In this document: positions 1 through 8,513 of the stretch, piece by piece
How positions within the stretch are numbered: position 1 is the first letter of the stretch
How the letters are laid out: every line of letters starts with the position of its first letter
Source: Micromonospora sp. C95
Lineage (GTDB): Bacteria; Actinomycetota; Actinomycetes; Mycobacteriales; Micromonosporaceae
Length of the DNA stretch: 64,000 nucleotides
Direction of reading: 5' to 3'
Assembly: GCF_018070465.1 (NCBI RefSeq)
Contig: NZ_JAGPXT010000012.1
Span: 1-64,000 of the forward strand
Notes under the pieces: model-generated
What the model was told of the DNA's origin: nothing
Database searches by the model: none
Seen by the model: the letters and a program-made list of their open reading frames with translations, nothing else
Translations under genes and position numbers: made by a program

Positions 1-192
1 CAGGGGCCGCGCGTCGGCGAACTCACGCCGGATCGCCATCAGACCCGGCATCTCATGCTCGGCCAGACGGATCTCCTTACGCCCGAACTCCGCGAGCGAC
101 AGATCCGCCACCTTGAAGTCGCCCTCGGCGACAGTACGCGGCCGGGCCTCGGACGACGTGCCACTTGCGGACGCCGGGAGGGTGCTGGTCAT
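1..192 (-). CDS. ahcY: S-adenosylhomocysteinase, N-terminal part (cut by window edge)
   Basis: The visible 64 residues contain [20 protein letters not shown] and [14 protein letters not shown], the characteristic N-terminus of adenosylhomocysteinase. This enzyme hydrolyses S-adenosylhomocysteine to adenosine and homocysteine and so closes the methylation cycle in the cytosol. The NAD-binding domain and catalytic residues lie outside the window. The ATG is preceded by an AGGAG-like site (CAGGAGCTTTT before ATG). It follows manA on the same strand after a 293-base gap that holds a candidate promoter and a long stem-loop, so it is probably transcribed separately. The gene order ahcY next to manA resembles the mycobacterial sahH-manA region. 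Confidence 0.93.
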   Translation of the reverse strand, partial: MTSTLPASASGTSSEARPRTVAEGDFKVADLSLAEFGRKEIRLAEHEMPGLMAIRREFADARPL

Positions 193-276
193 AAAAGCTC
201 CTGTCGGACGATGGTGCTGCGCAACCTCCCACCTTACGCGCGTCGACGACGGGCGGTCGGGGTGGTTACGGACAGC

Positions 277-328
277 GCACGGGGCGGCCGGCGTGGACGT
301 GTGCCGTCCATCTCCGTCCGCCCCGTGC
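277..328 (-). promoter_or_regulatory. Structured 5' leader of ahcY (long stem-loop)
   Basis: On the transcribed minus strand an 11-bp perfect stem (318-328 with 277-287, GCACGGGGCGG pairing CCGCCCCGTGC) encloses an internal loop and a second 5-bp stem (306-310 with 293-297). It sits between the candidate promoter and the ahcY start. About 20 bases upstream the strand reads GGGGGAACCAAACCGGGGGG, which loosely recalls the GGGGAACC segment of ydaO-type c-di-AMP riboswitches, but the conserved 3' part of that class was not found. It does not match the SAH riboswitch consensus I know. The function is therefore open: leader structure, attenuator or undescribed RNA element. Confidence 0.4.
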
Positions 329-391
329 ATCCCCCCGGTTTGGTTCCCCCGCGCGTTCTCGGACCATCGTCGCGATAACGCTACGCACCCA

Positions 392-421
392 TAGAGTCAC
401 ACTGAGCAAGAGCCGAGTCAA
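392..421 (-). promoter_or_regulatory. Candidate ahcY promoter
   Basis: Reading the minus strand, TTGACT (421-416) and ACTCTA (397-392) are separated by 18 bases, a good match to a housekeeping sigma-factor promoter in actinobacteria. It would start transcription near 385 and give a leader of about 190 nucleotides containing the stem-loop. The assignment is by eye only. Confidence 0.45.
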
Positions 422-485
422 GCCATTTCGGGAAATTCGGACTTGCCAGTCGGCGGTCGATCGCCCGGCGAAGCGCTGGGGAAGG

Positions 486-1643
486 TTAGACCTGCCCGGT
501 CGAGGCGATGTACGTCTCACCCGCACCGGTGACCGTGAGTGAACCACCCGCAGCCGGGCCGACCGCAGCCCGGCCCGGACCGAGGGTCACCGGCGACATC
601 CCGTCGGTCACGGTGATCCGGCCAGCGGTGCAGAGCACCACCCGGGGGCCCGGTACCGCCAACGTCACCTCGCGTCGGCCGCCACCGACGGTCACCCGGT
701 GCAACGCGAAGTCGTCCACCGGCACCGGCCAGGTCACCACCCCGTCGGCGACCTCCTGCGGTCCGACCACCGGCCGGTCGAGCACCTCGAAACGGAGCAC
801 CCGCAACAGTTCGGCCACGTCCACGTGCTTCGGGGTCAACCCGCCCCGCAGCACGTTGTCGCTGGCGGCCATCACCTCCACGCCGGTACCCCGCAGGTAG
901 GCGTGCAGGTTGCCGGCCGGCATCCAGATCGCCTCACCGGCCGCCAGCCGCACCCGGTTGAGCAGCAACGCCACCAGCACTCCGGGATCTGCCGGGTACG
1001 CCTCGGCCAACCGGCCCACCAGGTCCGCGTCCGGGCCGGCCGCCGCTCGAGCCGCCGCAACCAGCCAGGCACGCTCCGCCGTCGGCCACTCCAACAGCCG
1101 GCGTACGGCCTCGGCCAGCCCCGCCGGTCCGGTGGACAACGCGGCCAGCACCGGCCGCAGCTGCGGTACGCCCAGCGCGGCGAGCGCCCGCGCCGAGGCG
1201 GCCGGGTCCCGGAAACCGCACAGCGCCTCCATCGGCCCGAGCGCCACCAGCAGCTCCGGCTTGTGGAACGGGTCGACGTAGTTGCGGTGCCCACCGGAGC
1301 AGGCCTGCTCGGCGGCGTGACCGGCCCGCGCCTGCTCGGCGTCCGGATGGGCCTGGAGGCTCAGCGGAGCCGCTGCGGCCAGCACCTTGAGCAGGAACGG
1401 CAGGCGGGTGCCGAACCGGTCCATCACCGGCCGGCCGAGCCAGTCGACCGGCTCGGCGGCGAGCACCTCGGTGAGCGGGATCAGCCCGCCGTCGCGCTCG
1501 ACGGCAGCCGGGGCGCCCGGATGCGCGCCGAGCCACAGCTCCGCCTCGGGCGCCGCGCTCGGCACCGGCCGCCCCTGGAGTTCGGCGATCGCCGAGTGGG
1601 AGCCCCAGGCGTAGTCCTTGATCGGCCCGTGCAGTGGTTCCAA
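486..1643 (-). CDS. manA: Mannose-6-phosphate isomerase, class I
   Basis: A 385-residue protein of the usual family length. It interconverts fructose-6-phosphate and mannose-6-phosphate, feeding GDP-mannose for mannosylated lipids and glycans. The N-terminus KDYAWGSHSAI and the zinc-site motifs QAHPD (Q97, H99) and HKPEL (E130) are present, as is GVEVMAASDNVLRGGLTPKH near the C-terminal half, all typical of type I phosphomannose isomerases. It is the last gene of a run transcribed from manB through Trm112-like, SIS and CDF genes, three bases after the CDF stop. Mannose metabolism genes manB and manC lie elsewhere in the same window. Confidence 0.95.
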   Translation of the reverse strand: MEPLHGPIKDYAWGSHSAIAELQGRPVPSAAPEAELWLGAHPGAPAAVERDGGLIPLTEVLAAEPVDWLGRPVMDRFGTRLPFLLKVLAAAAPLSLQAHPDAEQARAGHAAEQACSGGHRNYVDPFHKPELLVALGPMEALCGFRDPAASARALAALGVPQLRPVLAALSTGPAGLAEAVRRLLEWPTAERAWLVAAARAAAGPDADLVGRLAEAYPADPGVLVALLLNRVRLAAGEAIWMPAGNLHAYLRGTGVEVMAASDNVLRGGLTPKHVDVAELLRVLRFEVLDRPVVGPQEVADGVVTWPVPVDDFALHRVTVGGGRREVTLAVPGPRVVLCTAGRITVTDGMSPVTLGPGRAAVGPAAGGSLTVTGAGETYIASTGQV

Positions 1644-1646
1644 AGG

Positions 1647-2600
1647 TCAGCTCCCAGCGGGCCCGGAGGTGGCAGCGGGCTCGGCACTGGCCCGGAAGAT
1701 GTCCGGTTCGAGGTAGATGACCCGGGCGACCGGCACGGCGGCCCTGATCCGCTCCTCCACCGCGTCGATGCCCCGGGCCACCTCCTCGGCGCTCTCGCAC
1801 CGCGACACCGCGATCTTCGCGGCCACCATCAGCTCCTCCGGCCCCAGGTAGAGGGTCTTCATGTGGATGATCCGCTCCACCTCCGGACCGGCGGCGACCG
1901 CCCGCTCGATGGCCGAGACGTCCGCGGGCTCGGCCCCCTCCCCCAGCAGCAGGCTCTTGGTTTCCACGGCCAGCACGATGGCGATGGTCACCAGCAGCAG
2001 GCCGATCATCGCGGTGCCGGCCGCGTCCCACCGGCCGTTGCCGGTGGCCAGGGTCAGGCCCACGCCGAACAGGGCGAAGACCAGGCCGACCAGCGCGCCG
2101 AAATCCTCCAGCAGCACCACCGGCAGCTCCGGCGCCTTCGACCGGCGGATGAACCTGGTCCAGGACTCGCGGCCCCGGACCAGGTTCGACTCCCTGATGG
2201 CGGTACGGAAGGAGAACGACTCCATCACGATCGCCGCGAGCAGCACCGTCACCGGCACCCAGTGCCAGCTGGTGATGCCGTGCGGGTCGGACCACTTGTG
2301 CCATGCCTCGTAGAGGGCGAACAGACCGCCCAGGCTGAACAGCACGATCGCGACGATGAACGCGTACACGTAGCGCTCCCGCCCGTACCCGAACGGGTGT
2401 TGCGGGGTGGCGGCCCGCCGGGCCCGCCTGCCACCGAGCAGCAGCAACGCCTGGTTGCCCGAGTCGGCGACCGAGTGGATGGACTCGGCGAGCATCGACG
2501 ACGAACTGGTCAACAGGAAGGCCACGAACTTCGTCACGGCGATGCCGACGTTGGCGAGCAGCGCCGCGATGATCGCCTTGCTGCCACCCTGGGTGCTCAC
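1647..2600 (-). CDS. Cation diffusion facilitator family transporter
   Basis: A 317-residue membrane protein starting at a GTG that overlaps the SIS gene stop by four bases (GTGA), indicating translational coupling. Several hydrophobic segments are visible (residues about 10-30, 80-100, 115-140, 165-185, 195-215) with the CDF zinc-site pattern HSVAD in the second segment and LEDFGALVG in the fifth. The latter resembles the ZnT9-like branch. A cytoplasmic C-terminal domain of about 100 residues follows. It probably exports a divalent metal such as zinc, manganese or iron by proton exchange; the metal cannot be read from sequence. Its place inside a mannose-metabolism run is not explained by its family role. 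Confidence 0.85.
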   Translation of the reverse strand: MSTQGGSKAIIAALLANVGIAVTKFVAFLLTSSSSMLAESIHSVADSGNQALLLLGGRRARRAATPQHPFGYGRERYVYAFIVAIVLFSLGGLFALYEAWHKWSDPHGITSWHWVPVTVLLAAIVMESFSFRTAIRESNLVRGRESWTRFIRRSKAPELPVVLLEDFGALVGLVFALFGVGLTLATGNGRWDAAGTAMIGLLLVTIAIVLAVETKSLLLGEGAEPADVSAIERAVAAGPEVERIIHMKTLYLGPEELMVAAKIAVSRCESAEEVARGIDAVEERIRAAVPVARVIYLEPDIFRASAEPAATSGPAGS

Positions 2601-3793
2601 TGGTTGGCCAGTTCCTTCATCTCGGTGATCGCCGGCACCGCCATCGGGTCCAGACCGTGCGCCAAGGCCAGATAGATCGACGCGAAGTCCGGCACCGCCA
2701 CCAGGGAGGCGAGCCGTTCCAGCGCCGATCCGCCCTCGGCGGTGACCACGTCGCACCGTACGCCCCGCCGCTCGGCGAGGGTCTGCACCGCGTCCGCGCG
2801 CCGCTCCTCGACCGCGAGGGGCTCGTCGGCGTCGTCCTCGGCGTTCAGGCCACCGTCGCGCAGCAGCACCAGCCGCAGCCGGGTGCCCGCACCGTCCGAC
2901 TCGTCCGGATCGGCGAAGATGTCCCGCTCCCCCTCGGACAGGCCGCCGAAGACCCCGTCGAGCAGGCCGACCCGGCCCCGACCCGCCTCGCCGAGCGCGC
3001 CGGTGACCACCGGGTAGCGGGCGTTTGCCGACAGGGTGTCGCCGAAGCGCCGGGCGGCGACCGACGCCAGCGGCGACGAGCCCCACACGATCGGGATCGA
3101 ACCGGCCAGCCCGAGGGCGAGGGACTTCGCCGGGTTGACGAAGGACTCCGCGGTCGGACGGCTGCGGTCCGCGTCGGCGTCCAACCGGGCCGCCGTCTCC
3201 GCCAGATCCGCCTCGTTCACCTTGACCAGGCCGAGGGCCCGGGCGGCGAGCAGGACCGGCACGGTCAGCCCCCAGAGGCTGGCCCGGGCCGGTGCCCGCC
3301 GAGGCACCGGGATGAACGGCGCGCGGGCCCGCTCGGCGACCGAGTGCAGTTGCGACTCCGCCGGACCCACCGCGACCAGTCGGGCTCCCCTCCGGTGGGC
3401 GGCTTCGGCGGCACCCAGCGCCTCCGGGCTGCGACCGGAGGCACTGACCGCGATCACCACGTCGGCCGCGCCGACCCAGCCGGGCACTCCGGCAAGGCGG
3501 TGCGCGATCACCGGCACCGGGCAGCGCGGCCCGGCGACCGTGGCCAGCACGTCACCGGTCCGCCCGGCGGTGCCGATGCCGGCGATCACGACCGCCCGGG
3601 GACGCCCGTCGTCGGCGAGTACGGAGAGGTTCGCCTCGGCGGCCAGGGCAGCCGACTCGCGTACCTGTGCACCCGCCGAGGCGGTGTGTCGCAGCATGCC
3701 ACCCGGATCGCGCTCGGCGAGGGCCTGCGGGTCGTCGAGGAGTCGCTCGTCCGCGTTGCGGTGTCCGCTGACGCCAGCCGTTCCGTCGATCAC
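2597..3793 (-). CDS. SIS-domain protein, bifunctional phosphoglucose/phosphomannose isomerase-like
   Basis: A 398-residue protein with an N-terminal SIS domain (VVIAGIGTAGRTGDVLATVA; IAVSASGRSPEAL is the sugar-phosphate-binding loop) and a C-terminal half resembling the bacterial PGI/PMI domain (residues about 190-380, ending FASIYLALAHGLDPMAVPAI). It corresponds in position to mycobacterial Rv3256c, between manA and manB. It could isomerise hexose-6-phosphates, but a dedicated ManA is encoded next door, so the real substrate is uncertain. The start is a GTG overlapping the upstream Trm112-like stop by four bases; another four-base overlap links it to the downstream CDF gene. Confidence 0.85.
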   Translation of the reverse strand: MIDGTAGVSGHRNADERLLDDPQALAERDPGGMLRHTASAGAQVRESAALAAEANLSVLADDGRPRAVVIAGIGTAGRTGDVLATVAGPRCPVPVIAHRLAGVPGWVGAADVVIAVSASGRSPEALGAAEAAHRRGARLVAVGPAESQLHSVAERARAPFIPVPRRAPARASLWGLTVPVLLAARALGLVKVNEADLAETAARLDADADRSRPTAESFVNPAKSLALGLAGSIPIVWGSSPLASVAARRFGDTLSANARYPVVTGALGEAGRGRVGLLDGVFGGLSEGERDIFADPDESDGAGTRLRLVLLRDGGLNAEDDADEPLAVEERRADAVQTLAERRGVRCDVVTAEGGSALERLASLVAVPDFASIYLALAHGLDPMAVPAITEMKELANQ

Positions 3794-3972
3794 GATCCCT
3801 CCGCGGGGCTGCGCGCCTCGTCCAGCAGCAGCACCGGCACGTCGTCGCGGACCTCGAAGATCCGGCCACACTCGGTGCACGTCAGCGTCTGGGCCGGCGC
3901 GTCGTAGGTCAGCGGGGCATGGTGTGTGTCCGGGCAGGCGAGGATTTCCAGCAACTGCGGGTCGAGGGCCAC
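3790..3972 (-). CDS. Trm112-family small zinc-ribbon-like protein
   Basis: A 60-residue protein with the pattern LLEILACPDTHHAPL followed by LTCTECGRIFEVRDDVPVLL, the usual Trm112/YcaR fold signature with one N-terminal cysteine and a CxxC pair. Eukaryotic Trm112 activates methyltransferases; bacterial stand-alone versions have no settled role. It directly precedes and overlaps the SIS gene and follows manB after about 60 bases, an arrangement common in actinobacterial mannose clusters. The ATG has a GGAAGGAG-type site a few bases upstream. Confidence 0.85.
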   Translation of the reverse strand: MALDPQLLEILACPDTHHAPLTYDAPAQTLTCTECGRIFEVRDDVPVLLLDEARSPAEGS

Positions 3973-4034
3973 TGCGCGGCTCCTTCCACGTGTGCGGCTT
4001 CACCGATCGGGGGTGCCGACCGGCGCGAGCGATC

Positions 4035-5414
4035 TTATCGGCGAACCCGGTCGAGCACCTCGTCGCGCAGTGCGGTCATCCGCTCGGCGGTCGGTGCCTC
4101 GACGTTGAGCCGCAGCAGCGGCTCGGTGTTCGAGGCGCGCAGGTTGCACCACGCCCCGTCGGCAAAGCGCAGGGTGAGACCGTCCATCTCGTCGGCCACG
4201 GCGTCCGGGTACGCGGCACGCACCTCGGCCACCTTGGCCGCCTGATCCGCCACCGTCGAGTTGATCTCACCCGAGGCGACGTACCGTTCGTACTCGGCGG
4301 CCAGCGTGGACAGCGGCAGCGGCTGCTCACCGAGCGCCGCCAGGGTGTGCATCGCGGCCAGCATCCCGGTGTCGGCGAACCAGAAGTCCCGGAAGTAGTA
4401 GTGCGCCGAGTGCTCCCCACCGAAGACCGCGTTGGTACGCGCCATCTCGGCCTTGATGAAGGAGTGACCCACCCGGGCCACCACCGGCTCACCGCCGTGC
4501 TCCCGAATGATCTCGGGCACCGCGCTGGAGGTGATCAGGTTGTGGATCACCGTCGAGCCAGGATGCTTGGCCAACTCCCGAGCGGCCACCAGCGCGGTGA
4601 TCGCCGACGGGGAGACGGGCTCGCCGCGCTCGTCCACCACGAAGCAGCGGTCGGCGTCCCCGTCGAACGCCAGGCCGATGTCCGCGCCGTGCGCCACCAC
4701 CGCGCGCTGCAGGTCGACCAGGTTGGCCGGATCCAGCGGGTTTGCCTCGTGGTTGGGGAACGTCCCGTCCAACTCGAAGTACAGCGGCACGATCCGCAAC
4801 GGCAGGGCCGGCAGCGCGGCGTCGCCGAGCACGCTCGGCACGGTGTGCCCGCCCATCCCGTTGCCGGCGTCGACCACCACGGTCAGCGGCCGGATGCCGG
4901 CGAGGTCCACAAGAGTGCGCAGGTGTGCCGCGTAGTCGGGCAGCAGGTCGCGCCGCTGCGTCGGCGCGGTCGGCTCGCCGAGCGGCTCGTCCTTGTCGAG
5001 CAGGGCCTGGGCCCGGTCGCGGACCTCGGCCAGCCCGCTGTCCTGCCCGACCGGGCGGGCACCGGCGTGACACAGCTTGATGCCGTTGTACTGCGCGGGG
5101 TTGTGGCTGGCGGTGAACATCGCACCGGGCAGCCCGAGCGCACCGGAGGCGTAGTAGACCATGTCGGTCGAGGCGAGCCCGATCTCGATGACCGGGCGCC
5201 CCTCGGCGCGTACGCCGGTGGCGAAGGCGGCGGCCAGCCCGGGCCCGGAGGCCCGCATGTCGTGCCCGATCAGCACCGCCTGCCCCGGCTCACCGGCGGC
5301 GTCGAGCATCTGGGCGAAGGCGACGCCGAGGGCACCGGCGACACGCTCGTCCCACTGGTCCGGCACCGTCCCACGGACGTCGTACGCCTTCACGATCCGG
5401 GACAGATCAGACAC
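4035..5414 (-). CDS. manB: Phosphomannomutase/phosphoglucomutase
   Basis: A 459-residue alpha-D-phosphohexomutase converting mannose-6-phosphate to mannose-1-phosphate for GDP-mannose synthesis. The phosphoserine loop FTASHNPAQYNG (S103), the metal loop DGDADRC (D251, D253, D255), the sugar-binding GGEHSAHYYFRD and the C-terminal phosphate-binding RASNTEPLLRLNVEA are all present, so the enzyme looks active. I chose the GTG reading VSDLSRIVKAYDVRG because GAGGAG lies eight bases before it and the family N-terminus begins there; an upstream ATG would add a 21-residue non-conserved tail. It heads the run manB-Trm112-SIS-CDF-manA. Confidence 0.95.
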   Translation of the reverse strand: MSDLSRIVKAYDVRGTVPDQWDERVAGALGVAFAQMLDAAGEPGQAVLIGHDMRASGPGLAAAFATGVRAEGRPVIEIGLASTDMVYYASGALGLPGAMFTASHNPAQYNGIKLCHAGARPVGQDSGLAEVRDRAQALLDKDEPLGEPTAPTQRRDLLPDYAAHLRTLVDLAGIRPLTVVVDAGNGMGGHTVPSVLGDAALPALPLRIVPLYFELDGTFPNHEANPLDPANLVDLQRAVVAHGADIGLAFDGDADRCFVVDERGEPVSPSAITALVAARELAKHPGSTVIHNLITSSAVPEIIREHGGEPVVARVGHSFIKAEMARTNAVFGGEHSAHYYFRDFWFADTGMLAAMHTLAALGEQPLPLSTLAAEYERYVASGEINSTVADQAAKVAEVRAAYPDAVADEMDGLTLRFADGAWCNLRASNTEPLLRLNVEAPTAERMTALRDEVLDRVRR

Positions 5415-5507
5415 CGGTTCCACTCCTCGCCTGCGGGTCGTCAACGAACCTGAGCGTATCGGAGCGGCGGCACCCACCCCGGCTCAGCCGCCGAGCCCGC
5501 GCCCGTA

Positions 5508-6578
5508 CTACGGCTCGTCACCCGTCCCGGCGCCCGGTGACCGGTCCGGGTGCCCCGGCTCCCCGCCCGTGGCTGAATCGGGCCTGGCACCGTACACACC
5601 GCCGCTCGGGCGGGGTGCCGGGGTGCCGCCGTACACCCGTGGCGTGCCGGGCCGGTTCGTCCCGTACGTCGGACTGGGCGCGGCCGGTGGCACGGTGCCC
5701 AGGCCGGGCGACGGTGCCGGCGGGGCGCCCGCGGCGGGTGCGATCGGTGCGGCACCCGGACCGCCGCCGGACCGGTAGGTGGTGCCGCCCGGGTTGCGCG
5801 ACGGCGGGATCTCGAAAGCGTCGGCCGGTCGTCCGCGGTCACCGCGGTCCTTGCGGGATCGGTGGATCAACAGCCCGATGAGCAGTGCGCCGGCGACGAC
5901 CATGGCGATGCCGAAGTACATCACCGGTGATCCCCCGGAGCCGCCTTCGGTCTGGGTGAGGTCGTCCGTCGTCTCGGCGGCGAGCGCCACGGTGGGCGTG
6001 GCCTCGACCGACGGTTCCTCGGCCACCTCCTTACTGGGTGACGGTGAGGGCGTGGGCGACGGGGAGGGCGACGCCGAAGGCCGTCCGCCGACCACCCGCG
6101 ACGACGCGGCGGCCCGACCGAGCACGGCACCCCGCGCGGTGGTCGCCTCACCGGTAACCACCAGTCGACCACCGGGGGCGGTCGCGGCGAAGGCGACCCG
6201 GTACCGCATCGCCACGCCCTTGCCCTTGCAGATCTCGTCCCGGGCCGGGGCGACCGGTTCGGTGGTGATCAGCCCCGCCGCACCCGAGAGGCCCACCGGC
6301 ACCCAGCGGCCCCCCACGTTGGCCTGCACCGCCACCTGGTCGGCCCGTACGTCGGGCAGGCTCAGTCCGAGCGCGGTGCGCACCCGCACGCACCCGTTCG
6401 TGCGCTTGCGCACCTCGACGGTCACGCCTTCGGCGGAACGGCCGGCGGTGAAGCTGCCCGCCGAACGCACCCGCACCCGGTCCTCGTCGGCGTGCGCCGG
6501 GGCGCCACCGAGCGCCGCCAGGGCGCCCAGGAAAACGCAGACCGTCGCGAGCCGCGCCGTCTGCCGCCGTACCGACAT
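5508..6578 (-). CDS. Secreted, membrane-anchored protein with Pro/Gly-rich cytoplasmic tail (hypothetical)
   Basis: A 356-residue protein with a clear signal peptide (MSVRRQTARLATVCVFLGAL, cleavage near AHADEDRV). An extracellular beta-rich domain of about 140 residues follows, containing a possible disulfide (NGCVRVRT and DEICKGKG). A Ser/Pro/Thr-rich stalk comes next, then one transmembrane helix (VMYFGIAMVVAGALLIGLLIH) with an Arg/Lys-rich stop-transfer, and finally a proline-, glycine- and tyrosine-rich cytoplasmic tail of about 100 residues. The layout is that of a type I surface protein. No enzymatic motif is seen and I do not recognise the family. It lies just upstream of manB on the same strand and opens the accessory segment. 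Confidence 0.75.
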   Translation of the reverse strand: MSVRRQTARLATVCVFLGALAALGGAPAHADEDRVRVRSAGSFTAGRSAEGVTVEVRKRTNGCVRVRTALGLSLPDVRADQVAVQANVGGRWVPVGLSGAAGLITTEPVAPARDEICKGKGVAMRYRVAFAATAPGGRLVVTGEATTARGAVLGRAAASSRVVGGRPSASPSPSPTPSPSPSKEVAEEPSVEATPTVALAAETTDDLTQTEGGSGGSPVMYFGIAMVVAGALLIGLLIHRSRKDRGDRGRPADAFEIPPSRNPGGTTYRSGGGPGAAPIAPAAGAPPAPSPGLGTVPPAAPSPTYGTNRPGTPRVYGGTPAPRPSGGVYGARPDSATGGEPGHPDRSPGAGTGDEP

Positions 6579-6700
6579 GATCAACCACCGTTCCTCCCCC
6601 GACGGGGGAACGCCGGTCAGGCTACTACCGGGGCCCGACCGTGGCTGGCCATCGAGCACCCGGCATGTGCGACGCACCACGTCGTGACGGCGCTCGGCGA

Positions 6701-6931
6701 TCACGCCCGGCGGTCCGGGCCCTCCCCGGGGCCGGGCTCGTCGGCGTCGTCCGCGTCGTCCTCCCGGTCCGCCGCGCCAAGCGCCAGCGCAAGCGCGATG
6801 CCGATGGCGATACCGACTCCGATGCCGGCAGCGCCGTCCAGCGCCATCACTCCGATCACCAAGCCGAGCAACATCGCCGACGGCCAGTACCAGAGCCGGG
6901 AATCGCCGCCCGCTTTCTTCCGATCCGCCAT
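6701..6931 (-). CDS. Small two-helix membrane protein (hypothetical)
   Basis: A 76-residue protein: a basic N-terminus (MADRKKAGGDSRLWYW), two hydrophobic stretches (residues about 14-30 and 32-52, the second alternating Gly/Ala/Ile), and an acidic tail rich in Asp and Glu. The start at MADRKK was preferred over an ATG 33 bases upstream because this basic-plus-helix form is typical of small actinobacterial membrane proteins. No function can be inferred. It is divergent from the deaminase-like gene and lies upstream of the secreted-protein gene on the same strand. Confidence 0.55.
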   Translation of the reverse strand: MADRKKAGGDSRLWYWPSAMLLGLVIGVMALDGAAGIGVGIAIGIALALALGAADREDDADDADEPGPGEGPDRRA

Positions 6932-7063
6932 CGCCCGAGCGTATTGCGCTCCGTCGAGGCCCACAGCGGCCCGCGCTCGCGCCGTTCGGCGCGGCAGACC
7001 GACCGCTCATCTCACGTTCAGTAGGCTCGAACGTACGCAGCGCCAGGAATCGGCGCGGTCCGA

Positions 7064-7069
7064 TAAGTT
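7064..7069 (+). promoter_or_regulatory. Candidate -10 element giving a leaderless deaminase-fusion mRNA
   Basis: TAAGTT fits the actinobacterial -10 pattern TANNNT and ends seven bases before the chosen GTG at 7077, so transcription would begin at or next to the start codon. No Shine-Dalgarno sequence precedes that GTG, consistent with leaderless translation. No convincing -35 hexamer is visible. Confidence 0.4.
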
Positions 7070-7076
7070 CCGGGGT

Positions 7077-8309
7077 GTGATCGACCGCGAACAGGCCGAG
7101 CAGCTCGCAGCGGTGTGGGCCCGCCGCGACTCGCTGCGTCTGGGGCGTGAGTGCCAGCCCGCGGTCACCGAGTTCGACCTCGGCTACGTCATCACCTCGA
7201 CCGTGTCCACACAGGCCAGATCCCTGCCCGGCGAACTCCCCTCGACCGTCGTCGACAAGCGGACCGGTGAGGTGAGTACCTGTCCACGGGTTCCGCCCGA
7301 CGTGGTGGCGCGGCTCTACCGCCGCAGCCGGGCCACTGGTCCGCCGGCTCCGCGTACGGTGGACCCGGCCGGCCAGCTGCTGCGGGAGATCCGCCGGCGG
7401 ACCGCCCCGACCACCACCGCGCGGCTCACCGTCGACGGGCGGACCTGCACCGCCCAGGGCGCCAAGGGGGACGTGGCACTCAACCATCACCCGCTGGTCC
7501 AGGCGTACCTCGGCAGCCTGCCCGCCGGCCGGCTGGTTCGCGGCGGGCACCGGCACGCGGAGTTCGTCGTGGTCTCCGACGTCCTCCACGAGTGCGATCA
7601 CCGCCGCAGCGCGGAGGGCATCGCACCCATGAGCATGGGCGACGCCAGGGAGCTGCTCAGCTCCGCCCGCGTCGAGGTGGTCCAGGTCCGCGATCCGGCC
7701 GATCCGCAGGGAGGTCCGAGCGCGCGGCCCTGCGACTCGTGTCTGAACATGCTTGTGGAGTTCAACGTGCTGGCGCGCACCAATCTGGTCCACACCGAGC
7801 CCTGGTTCCCGCAACCGGCGCCCGACCCGGCGCACGGCCGGTTTCCCCCGGAGGTGGCGCGAGCGCTGGTCGCCGCCGGCTGGCGGCCCCGCTTCGACGA
7901 CGCAGCCGTGGCGACGTCCGCGGTGCACGACGTCGGAGCGGTTGCTGGCCGGGCCTACGGACCGACCGCGTTTCCCGCTGCGGTCGCCGCTCTGACCGCC
8001 TTCCCTCGCCTGGCCAGTCAGCGTCGCGGCCCAGGTGAGCAGGTGTGGATCTCACGCTTCGACATCCGACCCCGCCAGGTCGCCCAGACCGCCGACTCGC
8101 TCGGTGACTTCGCGGCGGTGATCGGTTCCCGGCTGTTCCCGCTCGGTGCCGAGAGTCCGCACAGCATCATCGCGGTCGACGAACAGGGCCGGATCTTCGC
8201 GCTGGACCAGGCGGGCGAGTGGTTCCTCGGGGCTGACATGGACGCCGCGCTGACCACTCTGCTGCTCGGCCGCGCCCCCGCCCGCGTACGTGACGACGGC
8301 GGTTGGTGA
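7077..8309 (+). CDS. YwqJ-type deaminase domain fused to a SUKH-3-like domain
   Basis: A 410-residue protein with two parts. Residues about 100-240 carry the zinc-deaminase signature HAE (H160, E162) and PCDSC (C219, C222) in the context typical of the YwqJ/toxin-deaminase family. Residues about 254-406 (GRFPPEVARALVAAGWRPR, AFPRLASQRRGPGEQVWIS, GSRLFPLGAESPHSIIAVDE) look like a SUKH-3 immunity-type domain. There is no signal peptide, WXG or polymorphic-toxin trafficking domain, so the protein probably stays in the cytoplasm. Deaminase toxins act on nucleic acids or nucleotides, and SUKH proteins usually neutralise toxins, so fusion in one chain could be a self-inhibited effector or a domesticated enzyme. 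Start is GTG, probably leaderless. Confidence 0.75.
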   Translation: MIDREQAEQLAAVWARRDSLRLGRECQPAVTEFDLGYVITSTVSTQARSLPGELPSTVVDKRTGEVSTCPRVPPDVVARLYRRSRATGPPAPRTVDPAGQLLREIRRRTAPTTTARLTVDGRTCTAQGAKGDVALNHHPLVQAYLGSLPAGRLVRGGHRHAEFVVVSDVLHECDHRRSAEGIAPMSMGDARELLSSARVEVVQVRDPADPQGGPSARPCDSCLNMLVEFNVLARTNLVHTEPWFPQPAPDPAHGRFPPEVARALVAAGWRPRFDDAAVATSAVHDVGAVAGRAYGPTAFPAAVAALTAFPRLASQRRGPGEQVWISRFDIRPRQVAQTADSLGDFAAVIGSRLFPLGAESPHSIIAVDEQGRIFALDQAGEWFLGADMDAALTTLLLGRAPARVRDDGGW

Positions 8310-8513
8310 CCCCCTGGCGGTCTCTCAGAGCTGCACGCGGGTCAGGACGGTGACCAGGAACGCTGCGGGCTCCGCAGGTACAGCCTTGGCGACCACCTAC
8401 CCCACTAAAACAGTCGCATCAGCCCTTGTCTGCCGCGAATTCAGTAGCGAAGATGGCAGCAAGGTTGCGATAACCGCCGCAGCGAGACCCGGACCCCTCG
8501 GAGTGATCCAGTC

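Noticed and set aside
210..350. SAH or ydaO riboswitch before ahcY
   Set aside because: The conserved cores of these classes could not be completed by eye; only a stem-loop and one GGGGGAACC-like block are present, so a named riboswitch is not claimed.
699..2675. Very long plus-strand open frame opposite manA and the CDF gene
   Set aside because: Its His/Arg/Gln-rich composition without motifs is typical of antisense shadows in GC-rich DNA; the minus-strand genes carry full family motifs.
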